Below, one piece after another: positions 1 through 9,857 of a DNA stretch of 64,000 nt (position 1 is the stretch's first letter; every line of letters begins with the position of its first letter). The DNA comes from Heterobilharzia americana (Eukaryota > Platyhelminthes > Trematoda > Strigeidida > Schistosomatidae). The DNA lies in assembly GCA_944470555.2 (NCBI GenBank), contig OX104128.1:64673257-64737256 (forward strand), written 5' to 3'. Under the pieces are notes generated by a model, which had not been told where the DNA came from, searched no databases, and worked only from the letters and a program-made list of their open reading frames with translations. A program made the translations under genes and the position numbers.

Positions 1-1
1 A

Positions 2-570
2 CCAGAAAAATTTGTACTCAATTACTCCAAGATAGATTTGACTCCCATTCAAATGCGGGCATTATCCGTCGGTCCAAAATTTTGCGATACCTCAGTAACC
101 ACCAGTGATTTTTACACAAACGTCCAGCTTGAAAATCCGATCAGCCAAACAAATGATCTCCTACCAGTTCCAAACAGGAGACTTGAACAGTTCAAATCTA
201 CTGCGTTTAATTGCTGCCACCAATACCTTAATACGAGGCTACTATGCAATCGATTGTTGACAAATGAGCGTAGAAAGCAACTGCATGGAATCTTGAAAAA
301 TAAAGATTTACTGCTAGTTCGTCCTGACAAAGGCGCTGGTATTGTCCTCATGGACCGTTCGGACTACAATACAAAAATGGTCTCTGTCTCATCAGATATG
401 AGTAAATTTTCCAAAGAGTCTGCCCAGGATGATGCCACTGAACAAATTGAACAAAAGCTCACCCAAATTCTAAAGAAGATGAAGAATGAGTCTGTCACCA
501 GCCCCGAACGTTTCGACCTTCGCGACCCTCTGGTTCCTCGTTTATGTGGTCTCCCGATAGTCCATTCAAA
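2..570 (+). pseudogene. Penelope-like element, N-terminal part of RT ORF (interrupted)
   Basis: The frame is open from base 2 and enters from outside the window. It reads as the N-terminal part of a Penelope-like (PLE) reverse transcriptase: a LSxGPKFC-like block near base 66, then the PLE signature RPDKGAGIVLMDRSDYNTKM at about 319-378, and finally a GLP-x-VH block near 547-564. The frame then leaves PLE sequence at about 570 and resumes at about 3459 with the expected next block (LPLRPVLDM), so a foreign insert splits the gene. PLEs retrotranspose by target-primed reverse transcription and carry a GIY-YIG nuclease downstream. Family assignment rests on motif order; the exact subfamily is not recognised. 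Confidence 0.8.
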
Positions 571-1071
571 ATTTTCGGCGCGCTCCTTGAGTAGTGACGT
601 GTTTCGCTCGTCTCTCAGCTTTTGGATTTTTCCACAATGAAAAACTCCCACTTTCAATACTCAATCTAAAAATATCGAACGTTTGCAGCACTTCTGTCCG
701 TCCACGCACCTCACCCCTGCGCATTCGTCAGCTCACTCCTCAACAGTTGAAAATTGGCATTATTATTCCTTTGAACCAACCGGTCTACCTCCTGTCAGTG
801 GTTCTTGGGCGTTTCAGCTGCCAAACTGCCTTAGCTCTCGGTTCTCCTCGGAGGTCATTCCCCAGGAAATATCTTCCTGGTTATACATACGCATCTGGAG
901 CTTACGGTTAAACTCGTTGGTCAAGAGCAGAGGATCAAGTGACAAGTGTCTGAAGGTGAGCCAACATAAATTATCTTCCCTTTTCTATTCTGTCCTTTTC
1001 CTGCATTCAGTCTTCAACCCTCTTATTGTTGTTAACTACTTGTTTTCCCAAGAAGTTTATATCATAGCGAC

Positions 1072-1884
1072 ATGTCTGCCCAAAACGCTAGGTCTGAAGC
1101 TTTGACACGGATAACGCGGTCGTGCACAACAACGGCCAGTAACACCCTAAACAACACACTAGTCTGTACTAGAAGACAAACAGAGGTAGGGCAGAACATC
1201 GAACTTCTGAAGAAGTGGCCAACCCATGTTTCTAGAATTCCAGTAGCCATCAGACAGGTGACACAGAGTAGCACTAGCCCGTCACAAACTAGTCCTATCT
1301 TGAGCAAGGATCATACCATGCCTGAACATAGAAGACGACGTAAAAGGCTTCAGAACAAGGCAGCCACAAGCAGTTCGCCACAATCCGTAGCACCTTATTC
1401 ATGGAAGGAAGGCTGTATTACGACACCCGATGGCTGCAGTGTTTGCACCAAAGTTGTTTCGGTAGTCGATGAGGCATTTGCATGCAACCTGTGTCAACGA
1501 TGGGTGCATTGCCACTGCGATACCAAAGTCCCCCGACAATACTATAAGCTGATGAAGAGACAACCATGCAAGTGGTTCTGGTACATCTGTCCAGAGTGCA
1601 GGAAAATGCCCGCACTCCGCACAGAAAGCCTGAAGGAGATGCTCTCCGCCACGCAAAAGCTACCAGCATCCCCGAATAAGGTAGGGTTAACACCAAAGGA
1701 TAACACAGAGAGACCTGGAAACAGACCTAGAGCTCCAGCTGTGGGCACGCCATCTCGCGTGGGGACCATATTAGGTCAAGTCTCCATACCCCCACCCGGC
1801 CCCAGGGGACGTCAAGCGCATGGCCAAAGACATCGACCGCCGAAGCCTCTACGAAACCCATTCCGAACACCCCACACACCGTGA
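1072..1884 (+). CDS. CR1-like ORF1 protein, N-terminal part with PHD-type zinc finger
   Basis: Open frame of 270 codons. Cysteine/histidine spacing in CSVC, CNLC, WVHCHC and CPEC (about residues 123-180) gives a C4HC3-like PHD finger pattern. ORF1 proteins of CR1-clade elements often carry such a finger before an RRM-like domain and bind element RNA. The region before the finger is basic and Ser/Thr rich; the region after it is Pro/Arg rich. The first in-frame ATG at 1072 is taken as start; its context is unproven. The frame stops at 1884, after which ORF1 homology continues in other frames, so the ORF1 gene as a whole is probably broken. Confidence 0.62.
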   Translation: MSAQNARSEALTRITRSCTTTASNTLNNTLVCTRRQTEVGQNIELLKKWPTHVSRIPVAIRQVTQSSTSPSQTSPILSKDHTMPEHRRRRKRLQNKAATSSSPQSVAPYSWKEGCITTPDGCSVCTKVVSVVDEAFACNLCQRWVHCHCDTKVPRQYYKLMKRQPCKWFWYICPECRKMPALRTESLKEMLSATQKLPASPNKVGLTPKDNTERPGNRPRAPAVGTPSRVGTILGQVSIPPPGPRGRQAHGQRHRPPKPLRNPFRTPHTP

Positions 1885-2159
1885 CTGAGAAACAACCAGT
1901 GGAATTACTCAAACCCATTGGTAAGTCGGGCGTGCCACCCACAACGAACCCAGGTCACAGGAGGACCAACTCGATCATTTTGTTCAACGTCGATGTATCG
2001 ACAGACTCATTGTTGGTCGAGAGGGAACAATTTGACAGCCGAATGTGGACCGACTACTGTCAGATGCTGGGACTCCCTCCCCTCCCTGCAACTTTGTGTC
2101 GCCTTTCTCGAGGAAGCCATGCACCCCGAGATAAGCCCCCCCTTTACGTGTGTCCCTAA
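1881..2159 (+). pseudogene. CR1-like ORF1, middle segment in shifted frame
   Basis: A 92-codon frame overlaps the end of the zinc-finger ORF by one codon (GTGACTGAG region) and continues toward the RRM-like segment. It contains no motif that I recognise. Its position between two ORF1 pieces suggests it is the ORF1 linker displaced by frameshifts. Low sequence complexity makes this a weak call. Confidence 0.35.
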
Positions 2160-2773
2160 ATACCGCCAAAGAGGCTGAAGACACACTCCTCCTCTCACGA
2201 CAACCGGACGTTGTTAATGCCTGTAAAATTCGGGCCAGGCCTGACAAGCCATGGTCAGTAAGAGAGGAGGAGAGAAAGTCAGCGGTTGGAAATCCCAACA
2301 GAAACAACACTATAGTTGTACATGGGATTCCAGAATTGCCAAGTGACAGCTCGGTCAAAGATCGGTACTTTCACGACGTCCAACAATGGCAATGGCTCTC
2401 AACCAAAGTTGGTCTCAACAGTATACCGGCCAACAGCGTCAGTAGACTGCCAAGGCCAGCGCACCTGAAGACCATACCCAATCCCAGACTACTTGCCGTC
2501 CAGTTCGACTCATATGCCTCCCTCACAGACGTTCTGCACGCATGGTATAATGCGAAAGATCGCATGGGTGGCTCAATACGTATATGTGAAAGTAAGCCTA
2601 GACCCACAAGGCAAGAGGAGAGACGGCAACCACCAAGACCTCTGGAGTCAGTGGTCGTCACACAGGCGCTGACCAGTGAGTTAGATACATCAAGTAAAGA
2701 AGCCACCACTGCTACAGCCCCCACCCAAGTTAAGAACAAAACACAAAAAAACGGAACAATGCCAGTCCTATGA
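2150..2773 (+). CDS. CR1-like ORF1 protein, C-terminal RRM-like part
   Basis: A 207-codon frame with the pattern NNTIVVHGIPELP (about residues 44-56), then a central block DVQQWQWLSTKVGL and PRLLAVQFDSYASLTDVL. This order (VxGIP ... W ... RPRxLxVxF) is that of the RRM-like fold in ORF1 proteins of CR1/L2-type elements, which bind RNA. A diverged copy of the same block sits at 11043-11140. Its TGA stop (2771-2773) overlaps the ATG of the endonuclease frame (2770-2772), an ATGA junction. Confidence 0.6.
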   Translation: MSLNTAKEAEDTLLLSRQPDVVNACKIRARPDKPWSVREEERKSAVGNPNRNNTIVVHGIPELPSDSSVKDRYFHDVQQWQWLSTKVGLNSIPANSVSRLPRPAHLKTIPNPRLLAVQFDSYASLTDVLHAWYNAKDRMGGSIRICESKPRPTRQEERRQPPRPLESVVVTQALTSELDTSSKEATTATAPTQVKNKTQKNGTMPVL

Positions 2774-3144
2774 GGACTGGCGAGGCTAAATTCAACCACG
2801 TAAGCGCTCATCCCGCGAAAATACACATCCAGACCTCCCCTCTCATCAGGTACACTCTAATATGTATGTACAGCAACGTTAGGGGGCTAATAGGGAAGGT
2901 AGCAAAAATGAGGACGCTGCGTGAACATCAGCACTCCGACATCATATTCATCACCGAATCCTGGCTCTCATCGGACATCTCCGACGAAGAGATGCGTGTT
3001 GCTGGCATGGAACTCTTCCGCAGGGACAGGGAACATAGAGCAGGAGGGGGAGTGGCTATCTACGCAAACTCCTGTTTAAAGGCAAGGATGGTTAGCGATA
3101 CGGCCTTAACCCAGCTCCCAGAGTCTCTATGGTGCTACTTCACT
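2770..3144 (+). pseudogene. CR1-like ORF2, truncated AP-endonuclease domain
   Basis: Starts at ATG 2770 inside the preceding stop codon. It shows endonuclease-family landmarks: the N-terminal YSNVRGLxGK block (SNxxGL), DIIFITESWLSSDI (the catalytic Glu of the TES/TET motif) and GGGVAIYANSCL. These match CR1-clade APE-like nucleases that nick target DNA. After ...PESLWC (about 3142) the homology ends. The reading frame runs on to a stop at 3234 through unrelated sequence, so the rest of the nuclease and all of the RT are missing. The same domain occurs in the diverged CR1 copy at 11540-11800. Confidence 0.7.
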
Positions 3145-3458
3145 CTCTTCTTTATTCTCTCTTCATTCCTTTACCACTACCTTACTATTCTCTTCCAGGT
3201 ACCTACACAGACAGGAGTCATGGCAGTTCTCTAAACTTCCCAGCAACCCGTAGCTCCCTAATCACTCTACAAATTACAACCTACTAACCCACAAAACATC
3301 CACCTCACCGAAGCTAAAAGCAAGAAAGCAGAGGGGATTTCCTCGTCCACTGCAGGAGTAAACCGAACAACTGGAACCAAGCCCTAAGAACTAGACGCGA
3401 GAGATCAAAAACTACTAGTTTTCTACGCTCGCACTATCAATATTGGATATTGGATATT

Positions 3459-4433
3459 GGAAGTCTTCCACTTCGTCCAGTTTTGGACATGAGCAATTCA
3501 CCATATCATTCTATCACTAAGTGGCTGTTTGACGTCCCTCAGTCAGTCAGAAAGCAGCTAAGCACGCATAGCTTATTGGATTCCTTCGAGCTTGTCAACT
3601 AAATTGGCAATGTCAGTGTATCCGGTAAGCGAACGATTTATCTGGATGTCATCTCGCTCTTTACCAGTATCCAACTCACTGAAACTACCTGCTTTCTGTG
3701 TGAGTTCATTGGAGATAATAATTTTCAAGTGGGTATCCCTGAGCAATATTTAAAGGACTTGCTTCTGAGACGTACTTTTAATGCGCAGGTCAAATTCAAC
3801 AGTGATCTATATGGACAAAAGGATGGGGTTGCCATGGCGTCGGTACTTGGACCGTTGCTGGCTGACTGCTTTATGACGAAGCTAGAGAATAGTGTGCTGC
3901 ATTCGACAACTGATAGTTTTTACTTACATAAAAGATATATGAATGACACATTCATCATAATCGATCAAAATAAAGGTATTGAGACTGTAGCTAAAACGTC
4001 CAATGATTGTCACCCATCGATCAGCTTCACATCAGAATTTGAAGAGCACTCGGAATTCCATTTTCTAGATGTTTTATTGAAACGGAGACCAGATGGTTCT
4101 CTCCAGCGATCAATTTATAGGAAGCCTACTTGGAACGGACAATACTCGGATTTCCACAGCTGGATGGCTCTCAGCAGAAAGAGGAATTTAATCCATTCTT
4201 TATCTACAAGAATCAAAAGAATCTGCACGAGTGATACTATTGACGGAGATTTAGATGAACTACGGAAGATCCTCATGCAAAATGGCTATCCATCCAGATT
4301 TATCGATAGGAACTTGAAAGTAAACCGGAATATGCAGCGAGTACTCACAGTTCCTAAAAAGACCTTGTTTATGCACGTTGTTTTCAAAGGCGATACGGCT
4401 GGAGAATCCTGGAGAATCGGCTGGCCAGATCAC
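3459..4433 (+). pseudogene. Penelope-like element, reverse transcriptase domain (second half)
   Basis: Resumes the PLE frame with LPLRPVLDMSNSPYH (about 3465-3509). It then carries LDVISLFTS (3640-3666), the DGVAM-x-SxLGPLLADCFM block (about 3822-3875), RYMNDTFII (3933-3959) and FHFLDVLLKRRPDGSL (about 4058-4105). An in-frame TAA at 3600-3602 breaks it. The catalytic YxDD box reads YMND, so the first catalytic aspartate is Asn. A 10-bp tandem duplication (CTGGAGAATC twice, about 4400-4419) then shifts the frame and ends this ORF at 4436. It is therefore dead as a polymerase. Confidence 0.82.
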
Positions 4434-4873
4434 TGAAGAAGATATTCTTCTCTGCGAAACTGCAGATCAGCTTCTCTAGTCGACATCTCAATCCGGAGTG
4501 CGTTAAGGACAAGTTGCCACTTTGGGCCGCCTCGATGTGTGTCTACAAATTTACTTGCTCCTGTGGAGCTAGCTATATAGGCCGCACAAAGCGCGCGCTT
4601 TCCAAACGTATCTCGGGGCACTATCCTGCATGGTTGTCGAGGGGAGAATGTAAATCAATCAACAGTTCAATTCTTGAACATTTGGCCATCTGTGGACATA
4701 AAGCTAGACCAGAATCTTCCTTCAGTGTCATTTATCTTGTCAGATGGAATAGTTCAAAAGGAGCACGCCTTCGACAGTTGCGCACACCGACGGCACTAGC
4801 AATTCATCAATTCAAACCTGATCTCTGCGTGCAAAAGAACTATGTTCAATCTCTCACCTCACCATGGTCTTAA
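4421..4873 (+). pseudogene. Penelope-like element, GIY-YIG endonuclease domain
   Basis: The frame after the tandem duplication reads on to a TAA stop at 4871-4873. It carries the GIY-YIG core as VYKFTCSCGASYIGRT (about 4540-4587: the VYK and YIGRT halves, with the PLE-typical Cys pair), followed by Arg/Lys-rich RALSKRISGH, SSILEHL-x-x-CGH (about 4660-4700) and the PLE C-terminal block ALAIHQFKPDLCVQ. GIY-YIG nucleases in PLEs make the nick that primes reverse transcription. The key residues I can see (Tyr, Gly, Arg, His, Glu) look kept, but the domain is out of frame with the RT. Confidence 0.82.
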
Positions 4874-5220
4874 CACTCATTTTTTTGATTTCATTATAAA
4901 TAATTAGTCTATTATTATCATCTTCATCATGACCCTTGTCTCATTCTTCACCTTCTTAACATCTATCTATTAAGTGGACACTCGATATTTGCGTTTCTTA
5001 TCCATCAACAGTTTTCACCTTGTCAAACTCCTTGCCTTCCTCGATATTACTGCCGTCTTAGTTTATTACGCAACTACTTTGCATCCTTGATTCAGGTTTT
5101 TAGCGCTAGGTTAAGGTGTAATTGTACCCTGTTGTTTTATAATAGACTGTTATATGTTTATGATATAGATAAATAAGATTGTACAGCTTTAGAAAGTGAT
5201 ATTGTCGAAAAAGAGAATTT
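4874..5220 (+). other. Probable 3' untranslated end of the Penelope-like element
   Basis: AT-rich noncoding stretch following the PLE stop. It has several AATAAA-like motifs (for instance near 4895 and 5170) and no coding frame. The right limit is a guess: after about 5220 the sequence becomes the CR1-like RT remnant. Confidence 0.4.
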
Positions 5221-6620
5221 TCTTGGCTGAATTATCTTTTCCCTTTGAAAAGGAGTCGTGTGAAACGAATGGTCAGCATTCTAGGAAGCGTTACACTCTT
5301 AGAGCCAAAATGCACACAGAGTGGACTAAATCCCATCATGTTCGATGTTCGGCCTAAACGTGCTAAGTGAATTCAAGAAGTCTGGGCTTCATGAGGGCAT
5401 CACTGGCTACATCCACCGGGGGCGGGATGAGAGCCACCAAACTCAACGATATCGTGATTAGTGAAAGCGTTTCGGTATGGAAAGCATATGTTCGAACGCC
5501 CTTGACAGCCGCGATCATGACACGATAGTTTGACGCGTTAATCAAACAATGGTCACTATGAAAAGCATCTAACCCCTGCCTCAGACAAAGAGGGATAAGC
5601 CAAGCGCGGGCGAACCAATAAATCTAAACGGCACCAGGGTAAAAGAGCGATTTTCGTTACTGAGTACACTACAGCATGACTTGAGAACCCTTGATGGGTG
5701 GGTGACAAATTACGCTCTGCGACTAAATCTAGATGGCCGCCGAACAATGTTTTACTGCACTGCTAATTTGCAGAAAGTGTCCCACACCACTCGTAGTGTG
5801 GGCTCTTCTCATGCAGTAATGGATGATGTCCTGGGTTCAGTATTGGCGGGCAAGCCGGATGCCACTTCAGTTCATCCAGGGAACGCGCTCACAGTCTTCT
5901 TTATGCTACGCATCGTGCGGTGGTGACTAGGCAGCCTCACTCCCGAACTCACTCTCTGGCTTTACTAGGCCAATATACATCCTCAGAAAGGAGTTCGCAA
6001 TGTGGTTGCTCCACCAGGCATGAGAACATGCGTTATTCTCCTACAGAAAGTCCAGAGGCGATTCAAAATAGTATTGATGAGATGCAGCGAAAGCCATGGG
6101 AAGGTTGGATAAAAGATTGTGGTCCTTATCCTCTTAGATATAGTAGGGTGGGTGGAAACTTGATAACAGACCACAAGAAAGTAAGCGATCTGAGCCACTC
6201 GATCGAAGGAGTGTTACATGGTGGTTGCTGCGGCGATCGTCTTGGAAACGCGAGCAAAATCTTCCATCAGAGAATAAGCAGCAACGTTCGATAGTACACC
6301 ATCTCTCTCGGAGTCTGCTGCTACTGCGATACATTGCCGTCGATCTGTCTGTTGCTCACTTCAAGAAAAGTATGAACATCTACGCAGTGGCTCATGGTTT
6401 AATCTCCTGCAGTCAGAAGAGAAGTGCACGGAGGTGACTAAATGAGGTTACCCCAGTTCAACAATTTCTACTGACTTCATTGTGCATTCTCTCCGTTGCA
6501 ACTGCTTTTGCGCCCATAACCGAATCTTCCTCCTGACCATGGAAACTGACTTTCCAAGTTACTAAGCCCCTCACTTGTCCAGTTACCGCCTGCTTATTAA
6601 TATCACTATCAGTTCTACCT
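5221..6620 (+). mobile_element. CR1-like element remnant A: RT C-terminal region and 3' UTR, split by RTE
   Basis: Heavily mutated. Recognisable blocks in shifting frames are LRTLDGWVTNYALRLNLDG (5680-5740; the LQxDLxxLxxWVxxNxLxLN block after the YxDD box), a thumb block ending LYPLRYSRVGGNLI (about 6125-6163; compare the CR1 LYSLEYRRxRGDLI) and the C-terminal DLSVAHFKKSMN (about 6338-6373). The stretch 6190-6300 can be aligned with 13570-13680 in remnant B. Sequence after 6440 looks like 3' UTR and appears to continue after the RTE insertion at 9871, so the RTE landed in this 3' UTR. Confidence 0.6.
6608..6620 (+). repeat. Target-site duplication, left copy
   Basis: The 13-bp sequence ATCAGTTCTACCT lies directly before the RTE 5' end and is repeated exactly at 9858-9870 after the (TAA)n tail. 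This marks a target-primed insertion. Confidence 0.9.
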
Positions 6621-6808
6621 AACCTCGCCTGGTTAACTAGTTTACTAGTTACTAGCCGGTCCTAAGCCCGGGTAAAGAGGGAAGGTTGGGCATAGGGCTA
6701 GCAACCCTACCCCGTAAAACAAATCTAACCGCTAAAGAAACTTCAAAGCACAAACAAAATATAAAAAATGAAAACAAACTTATTCCCCGCTGGAATCGGA
6801 GAGGCGAA

Positions 6809-7660
6809 ATGACGCCAGTTGGTGAAAGCCTTCGGGAAGCCAATTGGCCGATGTGTCTTCTCTCGATGAAAGCGAAAGTAAACGTGGGGACATGGAATGT
6901 CCGCACCATGTTTGAACCCAGTAAGGCAGCCCAGATTGCAAAGGAGATGAGAAGGTATCACATCGAAGTGCTTGGGATTTGCGAAAGCAGATGGAATGGG
7001 AGTGGACTCTCCAAACTGTCAACTGGAGAATCAATAATCTACTCCGGTCACCCAGACGCCAACCACGAGCACACTGAGTTATGGAGTGGCTATCATGATG
7101 TCCTCAAGAGCATCGAAGGCTCTCATGCAGTGGGAACCAATCTCCTCCAGGATCATGACAGCAAGATTCAACTCAAAAGGAAGAAAGGTCACAATCATAC
7201 AATGTTATGCACCTACAAATAATGCAGAGCAAGAGAAAAAGGAGGATTTCTACAGACAACTTCAATCAACACTGGACAAGACGTCAGTTGGCGATATCAA
7301 AATTCTAATGGGCGACATGAATGCCAAACTGGGAGGGGACAACACGGGAAGAGAACTAACCATGGGTCGAGAGGCGCTAGGTGAAATGAATGAGAATGGA
7401 GAATTGTTTGCAGAATTCTGCGCATTCAACGATTTGGTGATTGGAGGCAGTGTGTTCAGGCACAAAGATATCCACAAAGCGACATGGATTTCACCAGATG
7501 GACACACTAAAAATCAAATCGACTTTATCTCAATCTCAAGAAAATGGAGACGCAGTCTACTTAACACAAGGTCAAGAAGAGGAGCAGATGTAGGTTCACA
7601 CCACTCACTGTCTAGTGCAAGGAACCTTCCAAATCAAGTTAAAAGCCTTCAAGGAAGCTG
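6809..7660 (+). pseudogene. RTE apurinic/apyrimidinic-type endonuclease domain, frameshifted
   Basis: It begins with [11 protein letters not shown] and VLGICESRWNGSG (catalytic Asn and Glu blocks, 6877-7010), shifts frame at about 7080-7090, and continues with VTIIQCYAPTNNAE, ILMGDMNAKLGGDN (catalytic D-x-N, about 7300-7340), ATWISPDGHTKNQIDFI (about 7480-7533) and GADVGS. It shifts frame again near 7600, just where the final catalytic SDHH motif should be (seen as SHHS). These nucleases nick the target DNA to prime insertion. Two frameshifts plus the damaged last motif should inactivate it. Confidence 0.85.
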
Positions 7661-9540
7661 GTGATAGACCTCAAGTCAAGTACAACACTCGGAAACTGAA
7701 GGATGAAACTACAAAGGAGATCTTCAAGGTAGCCATCAAGACAAAATGGGAGATATCGAGGAACATGCCTGAAGAAACCTGTGTGGAAGAACACTGGAAG
7801 TCTTTGAAAGCTATGTGGAAAGAAACCTGCACAACAGTATTAGGAAGGAAGAAGAAAGAAGACAAGGAATGGATCTCGACGGATACCTGGAAGCTGATAG
7901 AGGAGAGGAGGATGGTGAAGCAGAAGATAAACCAGTGCAAGGATGCTCAACGACAAGATGAACTGAGCACAATGTATAAAACACTGGACAAAGAAGTGAA
8001 GAAGAGTGCACGCAAAGACAAAAGACACTTCTACGAAACACTGGCAAGTGAAGCAGAACAGGCTACAGGTAAGAGAGACCTGACGACATTGTATCAAATA
8101 ACCAGGTTGCTATCAGGGAAGAGACCAACACAGATGAAACCAATAAAAGATGAAGAAGGAAATTTAATTACAAAAGAAGAGAAACAGAGGAAACGATGGG
8201 CCGACCACTTCAAGAAGCTCTTGAATCGACCACCACCTGCACTTCGTCCAGAAATACCACCTGCAGCCGCTGAATTACAAGTGAACATTAATCCCCCAAC
8301 GAAAATGGAAGTCCTGAACGCCATAAAGCTACTGAAATGCGGGAAAGCAGCAGGACCAGATGGAATACCGCCAGAAGCACTGAGAACAGATGCAGAGACA
8401 ACAGCGGACATGCTCACACCACTATTGCAGAAGGTGTGGAAGGAAGAGAAGGTACCTGACGATTGGAAGAAGGGTTACCTTGTCAAACTGCCGAAGAAGG
8501 GAGACCTCAGTGCTTGCAAGAACTGGCGCGGAATCACTCTCCTGTCCACCCCAAGTAAAATATTAAGCAGCATCATCCTAGAGAGGCTTAAAGACGCACT
8601 GGATCCAAAACTGCGACCGGAAAAGGCAGGCTTCAGGAAGTACAAATCATGTGCAGACCAAATTGCAACGCTTCGTATCATCATAGAACAGAGCATAGAA
8701 TGGCAATCAGCTCTCTACCTCAACTTCATCGACTTTGAGAAGGCCTTTGACAGCGTCGACCGAGAAGTAATTTGGAAACTGCTTCAATACTACGGAGTAC
8801 CGCAAACCTTTATCCGCCTCATTCAACAACTATATGAAGATGCCACATGCCAAGTAATCCACAATGGGAAGCTCAGTGATGCCTTTGAAGTGAAGACAGG
8901 AGTGAAACAAGGTTGCCTACTATCCCCCATGATATTCCTTATTGTGGTGGACTGGATCATGCAGCAAACAGTAGGCAGCGAGAAGAGGGGGATACACTGG
9001 ACGACGGAAAAGAACCTAGAAGACTTGGATTTCGCCGATGACCTATGCCTAATGTCACACAAACTTGAAAATCTGCAGGCAAAAACTAACAAGTTGATAG
9101 AAGAGGCAGCGAAGACGGGACTTCAGGTGAATATAGAGAAGACCGAAGTGATGAAGATACCGCACCACCACCATCAACAACAACAACAAACTCCAATCAC
9201 CGTCAACGGGAGAAACTTGAAGGAAGTAACCTCCTTCACTTATCTAGGAAGCACTGTTTCAACTACAGGCGGGACGGACGAGGATGTCAAAGTCAGAATC
9301 GGAAAGACAGCAAGACAGGCGTTCATTAGCCTGAAACCAGTGTGGAGATCTTCTGCACTCAGCATGCGGAACAAGATCCAGATTTTCAACACCAACGTCA
9401 AGTCAGTGCTCCTGTATGGTTCAGAGACTTGGCACATCACGAAAGGGGTTTACAATAAACTACAGACATTCATCAACAACTGCTTACGCTCGCTGCTGAA
9501 GATCAGATGGCCAGAAAAAATAAGCAACAAGGAACTCTGA
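7615..9540 (+). CDS. RTE reverse transcriptase (intact RT core, 641 codons)
   Basis: A long open frame covers the endonuclease-RT linker and all RT blocks: [16 protein letters not shown] (about residues 242-257), [27 protein letters not shown], the catalytic LNFIDFEKAFDSVDR (about 371-385, block A aspartate), [16 protein letters not shown] (about 431-446, block B), DFADDLCLMS (the FADD box, about 474-483) and the thumb with YLGSTVS and LLYGSETW. A small His/Gln run lies near residue 520. The listed Met is simply the first in frame; the natural protein would start in the endonuclease. The frame ends in TGA after NKEL, whereas copies at 38815 and 46890 read on through TGG. Confidence 0.88.
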   Translation: MQGTFQIKLKAFKEAGDRPQVKYNTRKLKDETTKEIFKVAIKTKWEISRNMPEETCVEEHWKSLKAMWKETCTTVLGRKKKEDKEWISTDTWKLIEERRMVKQKINQCKDAQRQDELSTMYKTLDKEVKKSARKDKRHFYETLASEAEQATGKRDLTTLYQITRLLSGKRPTQMKPIKDEEGNLITKEEKQRKRWADHFKKLLNRPPPALRPEIPPAAAELQVNINPPTKMEVLNAIKLLKCGKAAGPDGIPPEALRTDAETTADMLTPLLQKVWKEEKVPDDWKKGYLVKLPKKGDLSACKNWRGITLLSTPSKILSSIILERLKDALDPKLRPEKAGFRKYKSCADQIATLRIIIEQSIEWQSALYLNFIDFEKAFDSVDREVIWKLLQYYGVPQTFIRLIQQLYEDATCQVIHNGKLSDAFEVKTGVKQGCLLSPMIFLIVVDWIMQQTVGSEKRGIHWTTEKNLEDLDFADDLCLMSHKLENLQAKTNKLIEEAAKTGLQVNIEKTEVMKIPHHHHQQQQQTPITVNGRNLKEVTSFTYLGSTVSTTGGTDEDVKVRIGKTARQAFISLKPVWRSSALSMRNKIQIFNTNVKSVLLYGSETWHITKGVYNKLQTFINNCLRSLLKIRWPEKISNKEL

Positions 9541-9840
9541 CTGGTGACGAACCAACCAAGAACCTATCACGCAGCAAATATGCAGGAGGAAGTGGAGATG
9601 GATTGGCCATGCACTGAGAAGGCCGACGGAGGACATCACGCGTCAGGCCAGTTACTCGAGTGGAATCCCCATGGGAAGCGACGAGTTGGACGTCCGAGGG
9701 TGACATGGAGGAGGTCGTGCGAGGAGGAAATGAGAGCTTGTGGGCTGTCGTGGGACCAGGTTCAAAAGATCTCAGAGAACAGAGGTCACTGGAGGCGTGC
9801 TACTGAAGCCCTATGTTCCACTAGGAACCCAAGGGACTAA
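9541..9840 (+). pseudogene. RTE RT C-terminal tail after premature stop
   Basis: Downstream of the TGA, in another frame, is the conserved C-terminal tail: [20 protein letters not shown] (about 9658-9717), then [12 protein letters not shown] and a Cys near [10 protein letters not shown] before the (TAA)n tail. The same tail is coded at 38515-38709 (minus strand) and 44480-44580. In intact relatives it is continuous with the RT. Here the segment CTGACTGGTGACG replaces CTGGGAACG, introducing the stop and shifting the frame. Confidence 0.75.
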
Positions 9841-9857
9841 TAATAATAATAATAATA

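Larger units (their letters stand above)
571..3458 (+). mobile_element. CR1-like non-LTR retrotransposon, internally deleted, inserted in the Penelope-like element
   Basis: About 2.9 kb between two halves of a PLE ORF. It holds a 5' UTR, an ORF1 with a PHD-type zinc finger (1072-1884) and an RRM-like part (2150-2773), the first ~110 residues of an AP-endonuclease (2770-3144), and then jumps to a pyrimidine-rich 3' UTR-like stretch with no RT domain. It ends in short direct repeats of ATTGGAT at about 3441-3460, the kind of short repeated 3' terminus CR1-clade elements carry. Both boundaries are inferred from where PLE homology stops, so they may be off by some bases. I saw no clear target-site duplication. 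Without RT it would need trans-mobilisation. Confidence 0.72.
6621..9857 (+). mobile_element. RTE-clade non-LTR retrotransposon, nearly complete
   Basis: 3237 bp between perfect 13-bp target-site duplications. A 5' UTR begins with the GCCTGGTTAACTAG motif seen at three other 5' ends in this window (about 40606 on the minus strand, 46278 and 50787). An AP-endonuclease region (6809-7660) is followed by a long RT frame (7615-9540), a C-terminal tail and a (TAA)n tail ending at 9857. The size and single-polyprotein plan fit the RTE clade, to which schistosome SR2-type elements belong. The endonuclease is frameshifted twice and the RT has an early stop, so this copy is probably not autonomous even though its RT core is intact. 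The exact duplication suggests a fairly recent insertion. Confidence 0.9.
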
